Assembly: GCA_016777005.1 (NCBI GenBank)
Contig: JADHSF010000001.1
Location: 41,029-105,028, forward strand
Source of the DNA: SAR86 cluster bacterium
GTDB lineage: Bacteria > Pseudomonadota > Gammaproteobacteria > Magnimaribacterales > Magnimaribacteraceae
Direction of reading: 5' to 3'
Length of the DNA: 64,000 bases
The notes beneath the pieces were generated by a model, which saw only the letters and a list, made by a program, of their open reading frames with translations, was not told the origin of the DNA and ran no database searches. How positions within the stretch are numbered: the stretch's first letter is position 1; the number at the start of each line of letters is the position of its first letter. Made by a program: the position numbers and the translations under genes. Of the stretch, positions 60,950 through 64,000 are shown piece after piece.

Positions 60950-61942
60950 ATGAGTATTTTTCCATTAATCGCAATCGGTTCTGCTTCATTAAATGATGAA
61001 GGTGAGGCTCTGGATATCAGATATCACTTAATAGTGACTAAAGAAAATAACGAACTCCTAAATACAGTCAACTTAAGTTACAAAAATTATGAAAATCTAG
61101 AAAGATTGCTATCTGAATCTTTGGAGTCAAATTCATTGGAGAAAGATTTTGTTGACAAGCTATCTATAAATAAAAATCAAAAACTTATTATTCATCAAAT
61201 AAAAGCTGATGAACCTATTAGAGACATTAAAGATTCTTACTTGAAGCTTTACCTTATGTCCTTAAGGAAAGCGGAACCAAATTCACTCAATCTTGACGGA
61301 TTATTTGCAACATTACCAAATAATGCATGGACCAATTATGGTCCCATTGATCCAAGGGAATTAGAAGCCTTCAGAATTAAGAATGGCCATGTTTTTGTAA
61401 AATCAGTCGATAAATTTCCATGCATGACCGACTATATTGTGCCTTCAGGTGTAAGGATAGCCGATGCGTCTAGGGTTAGATTAGGCGCTTACCTTGCAGA
61501 AGGTACTACTATCATGCATGAAGGGTTTGTTAACTTTAACGCCGGAACTTTAGGCACTGCCATGATAGAAGGCAGAATTTCAGCTGGGGTTGTGATTGGA
61601 AAGAACTCTGATTTAGGAGGGGGCTGCTCAACTATGGGAACACTTTCTGGTGGAAATAATATAAAAATATCAGTTGGTGAAGATTGTTTGCTGGGAGCCA
61701 ATTCAGGATTAGGAATCCCACTCGGCGATAGGTGTACTGTTGAGGCAGGGTTATATTTAACCGGGGGAGCTAGAGTTGAAGTCTTAGATGAAAATGGAGA
61801 AATAATTGAAGTGACTAAAGCGTCCAATTTATCCGGAAAGAGCAACCTTCTATTTATAAGAAATTCTCTTACAGGCGCTATCCAATGCAGACCAAACCTA
61901 AAAAGTATTGTCTTAAATGAGACTCTGCATGATAACGATTAA
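60950..61942 (+). CDS. dapD: tetrahydrodipicolinate N-succinyltransferase
   Basis: DapD succinylates tetrahydrodipicolinate in the lysine/diaminopimelate pathway. The C-terminal half is a left-handed beta-helix of hexapeptide repeats (VRIADASRVRLGAYLAEGTTIMHEGFVN and on). The 330-residue length, with an N-terminal domain of about 170 aa, is the Pseudomonas-type form, not the 274-aa E. coli form. It lies between dapC and dapE. Confidence 0.95.
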   Translation: MSIFPLIAIGSASLNDEGEALDIRYHLIVTKENNELLNTVNLSYKNYENLERLLSESLESNSLEKDFVDKLSINKNQKLIIHQIKADEPIRDIKDSYLKLYLMSLRKAEPNSLNLDGLFATLPNNAWTNYGPIDPRELEAFRIKNGHVFVKSVDKFPCMTDYIVPSGVRIADASRVRLGAYLAEGTTIMHEGFVNFNAGTLGTAMIEGRISAGVVIGKNSDLGGGCSTMGTLSGGNNIKISVGEDCLLGANSGLGIPLGDRCTVEAGLYLTGGARVEVLDENGEIIEVTKASNLSGKSNLLFIRNSLTGAIQCRPNLKSIVLNETLHDND

Positions 61943-61951
61943 CTTTATTGT

Positions 61952-63085
61952 ATGAGTAAGACGCTAGATTTAACAAAAGAATTAATCGCTAGAAAGTCAC
62001 TCACACCTGAAGATGATGGTTGCCAGAAACTAGTTGCTGAAAGACTCAGTAAAATAGGATTTTTGATAGAAGATCTTCAATATGGTGATGTAAAAAATCT
62101 ATGGGCAACAATTGGTAAATCAGGACCTTTGTTTGTATTTTTAGGACATACTGATGTTGTTCCAACTGGACCGATTGCAAGTTGGGAAAGTGATCCTTTC
62201 ACGGCTACTGAAAAAGATTCACTACTTGTGGGTCGAGGTGCTGCTGATATGAAAGGCAGCGTTGCAGCCTTTGTGACTTCAATAGAAAAATTTATGGAAA
62301 AAGAGCCTAATCTCATTGGAAGAATTGGTGTCCTCCTCACGAGTGATGAAGAAGGACCAGCAATAGATGGTGTGACTAAAGTTATAGATTATCTTGAGGA
62401 TAAAAATGAAAAAATTAAATGGTGCCTGGTAGGTGAACCGACTTCAGATAAAAAAATAGGTGATGTAATAAAAATAGGCAGAAGAGGCTCAATATCTGCA
62501 AGGATCAATGTTTTAGGCACACAAGGACATGTAGCATATCCAGACAAAGCCGATAATCCGATTCACAATTTTTCTGCTCCTCTAGCTGAGCTTTCAAGCT
62601 TAAAATGGAAAGATGAGACTGGAAAGTTTCAAGATTCTGTTCTCCAAATATCAAACATCAATGCAGGAACAGGTGCAACAAATGTTATTCCCGGGAATTT
62701 AACTTTGGATTTGAATGTGCGTTATTCTCCCTCAACTTCAATAGAAGATATAAAAAAAGACATTGAATCCATCATCCAAAAACATGACATTACTTATGAA
62801 ATTTCATGGAATATTGGCGGAAGACCTTTTCTAACTAAGGAAACAGAACTTATAAATGCTGTTGAACAATCAGTTATACAAATCACCGGAATGTCTCCTA
62901 AATGCACCACCGATGGTGGAACATCAGATGGCAGGTTTGTAGCGCCTACTGGTGCTCAGGTTGTTGAGTTAGGACCTGGAAACGCATCTATACATAAGGT
63001 AAATGAGAGTGTAGTCATCAAAGACTTAGAGCACCTAAGCAATATATATAATGCCATCTTAAACAGACTACTGACTTCTTCTTAA
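61952..63085 (+). CDS. dapE: succinyl-diaminopimelate desuccinylase
   Basis: DapE, a dizinc M20 hydrolase (377 aa), releases LL-diaminopimelate for peptidoglycan and lysine. Metal ligands are seen in FLGHTDVVPTG, GRGAADMKGS and TSDEEGPAIDG; the late TTDGGTSDGRF and ELGPGNASIHKVNE are family hallmarks. It begins 9 bp after dapD, and its stop overlaps that of the convergent transporter (shared TTAA). Confidence 0.97.
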   Translation: MSKTLDLTKELIARKSLTPEDDGCQKLVAERLSKIGFLIEDLQYGDVKNLWATIGKSGPLFVFLGHTDVVPTGPIASWESDPFTATEKDSLLVGRGAADMKGSVAAFVTSIEKFMEKEPNLIGRIGVLLTSDEEGPAIDGVTKVIDYLEDKNEKIKWCLVGEPTSDKKIGDVIKIGRRGSISARINVLGTQGHVAYPDKADNPIHNFSAPLAELSSLKWKDETGKFQDSVLQISNINAGTGATNVIPGNLTLDLNVRYSPSTSIEDIKKDIESIIQKHDITYEISWNIGGRPFLTKETELINAVEQSVIQITGMSPKCTTDGGTSDGRFVAPTGAQVVELGPGNASIHKVNESVVIKDLEHLSNIYNAILNRLLTSS

Positions 63086-64000
63086 GATTCCTGATTTGCC
63101 TCTTTTATAGGGGTAGCCTTAACAAATCTGTTTGCAACCAAAAGGAATACTCCCACAGCGCATAGGGCAATGATGATTTGATAAAATAAATCTGGCATAG
63201 AAGATATTCCTGATTCAAAAGATCGACTGGCTATTAAACCTGCCAAGCCTGCAGCTAAAGAAGAGGATAAGAACCATATACCCATCATTTGACCTCTGTA
63301 TCTTATAGGTGAGTATTTGGCAGTTGCAGAAAGCCCTACAGGACTTAGGCATAATTCCCCTAAAGTATGAAACAGATAAGTGATAAGAAGGAACTGGACA
63401 CCTGCCTTGCCATTTTGCATAGCAGCCTCAACTCCAAATATAATCGCAAGAAAACCTATGGCCATTAAAAAACAACCTAGCGCAAACTTTTGAGGTGTAT
63501 CCGGATCTAGATTTCTTTTACCTAATGTAATCCAGAATGCAGCAAAAAAAGGAGCAAAGATTACAACCATCAAAGGGTTGGCTACCTGTAAGAATGTAGC
63601 TGGCATTTCCCATCCAAAAACATATAAGTCTGTGAAGTCTTTAGCAAATAGATTTAAGGAAGAGCCTCCTTGATCAAAGCCAGCCCAAAATAAAACTGAG
63701 CCAAAAAAGAGCAGTAAAAGCATTTTAATATTATTTTTTTCCTCATCACTTAACCCAGCAAAAGTGAAAAGATAAATGAAATAAGATGCTGCAACTATTA
63801 ATATCAAATAAACGGTTAGTTGGTTAAGTAGTTCGGGGTCAATGCTCCAGAGACCCAAGAAACTAGTAATTAATATTAAACCTATTATTGCTGAAGCATA
63901 CTTAAATAAAGAAACATATTTAGCCCTATCTTCATTAACTGATAAATTTGGTTTTTTTCCTGCTTCCCCTAATGAATCTTTAGTAAAAATATATTGTAAA
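63082..64000 (-). CDS. POT/PTR family proton-dependent oligopeptide transporter, partial
   Basis: The track lists only the part from a TTG at 63858, but I translated the same frame upstream and it stays open to the window edge (LQYIFTKDSLGEAGKKPNLS and on), so the gene continues to the right. The visible 306 residues are the C-terminal half: several membrane helices with FWAGFDQGGSSLNLFA and HTLGELCLSPVGLSATAKYSP, typical POT-family motifs. These symporters import di- and tripeptides with protons. Confidence 0.9.
   Translation of the reverse strand, partial: LQYIFTKDSLGEAGKKPNLSVNEDRAKYVSLFKYASAIIGLILITSFLGLWSIDPELLNQLTVYLILIVAASYFIYLFTFAGLSDEEKNNIKMLLLLFFGSVLFWAGFDQGGSSLNLFAKDFTDLYVFGWEMPATFLQVANPLMVVIFAPFFAAFWITLGKRNLDPDTPQKFALGCFLMAIGFLAIIFGVEAAMQNGKAGVQFLLITYLFHTLGELCLSPVGLSATAKYSPIRYRGQMMGIWFLSSSLAAGLAGLIASRSFESGISSMPDLFYQIIIALCAVGVFLLVANRFVKATPIKEANQES

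Noticed and set aside
61489-61845. 118-aa minus-strand ORF
   Set aside because: Shadow of the dapD hexapeptide-repeat region.

Overview
The window is a dense, AT-rich bacterial chromosome segment of housekeeping genes with very short or overlapping intergenic gaps. No rRNA, CRISPR array, insertion sequence, prophage or integron was seen. Gene content and order are gammaproteobacterial: rplM-rpsI-petABC-sspA, yrbG-kdsD-lpt-rpoN, mreBCD-yhdP, gatCAB beside mreB, prfA-prmC, lolB-ispE-tRNA-prs-rplY-pth-ychF, secG-tRNA-tRNA-rimP-nusA-infB-rbfA-truB-rpsO-pnp, carAB-greA-rlmE-ftsH-glmM-tpiA, and map-glnD-dapCDE. The order resembles Pseudomonas more than E. coli. Several members usually present in these blocks (sspB, kdsC, mlaFEDB, rng, folP, yhbY, hemA) are missing from their expected places. 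The AT richness, compactness and losses suggest a streamlined marine gammaproteobacterium, perhaps SAR86-like. That placement is inference; no marker was compared.

Layout. 1-1684: rsmI (cut by the left edge) diverging from a short lpoA-like lipoprotein gene. 1690-5835: sspA, the cytochrome bc1 complex (petABC) and S9/L13, all minus strand. 5978-15563: degS, hisD-hisG-murA-mlaC, then yrbG, kdsD, an lptC-like gene with an LptA-like tail, lptB and rpoN. 15565-21617: yhdP and mreDCB. 21739-24938: gatCAB. 24927-31229 (minus): prfA, prmC, a GH84-type glycosidase, an AlkK-like acyl-CoA ligase, a MaoC hydratase and two sister TetR-like regulators. 31260-36149: lolB, ispE, tRNA-Gln, prs, rplY, pth, ychF, tRNA-Met. 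36155-37523: an alpha/beta hydrolase and two paralogous small membrane proteins of unknown function. 37629-45778: the pnp-to-rimP transcription/translation operon with tRNA-fMet and tRNA-Leu(GAG). 45788-56196: secG back to pyrF. 56360-63085: map, glnD, dapC, dapD, dapE. 63082-64000: a POT-family transporter cut by the right edge.

Functionally, most genes serve translation and RNA metabolism, cell-envelope building (murA, glmM, mreBCD, kdsD/lpt, lolB, yhdP, mlaC, dapCDE), respiration, and pyrimidine/arginine and histidine synthesis. The accessory part is the fatty-acid/GH84/TetR block and the small-membrane-protein block.

The most notable signals are three. First, a leader in front of pyrF-carA-carB has a promoter, a predicted 5' end beginning GUUUU, a 37-codon leader ORF running through a strong terminator hairpin, and an ORF end overlapping the pyrF start; it looks like an undescribed pyrimidine-responsive attenuator. 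Second, a tandem pair of two-helix small membrane proteins has a terminator placed directly before each following gene and an 18-bp dyad upstream. Third, one 234-residue protein seems to combine LptC with a shortened LptA.
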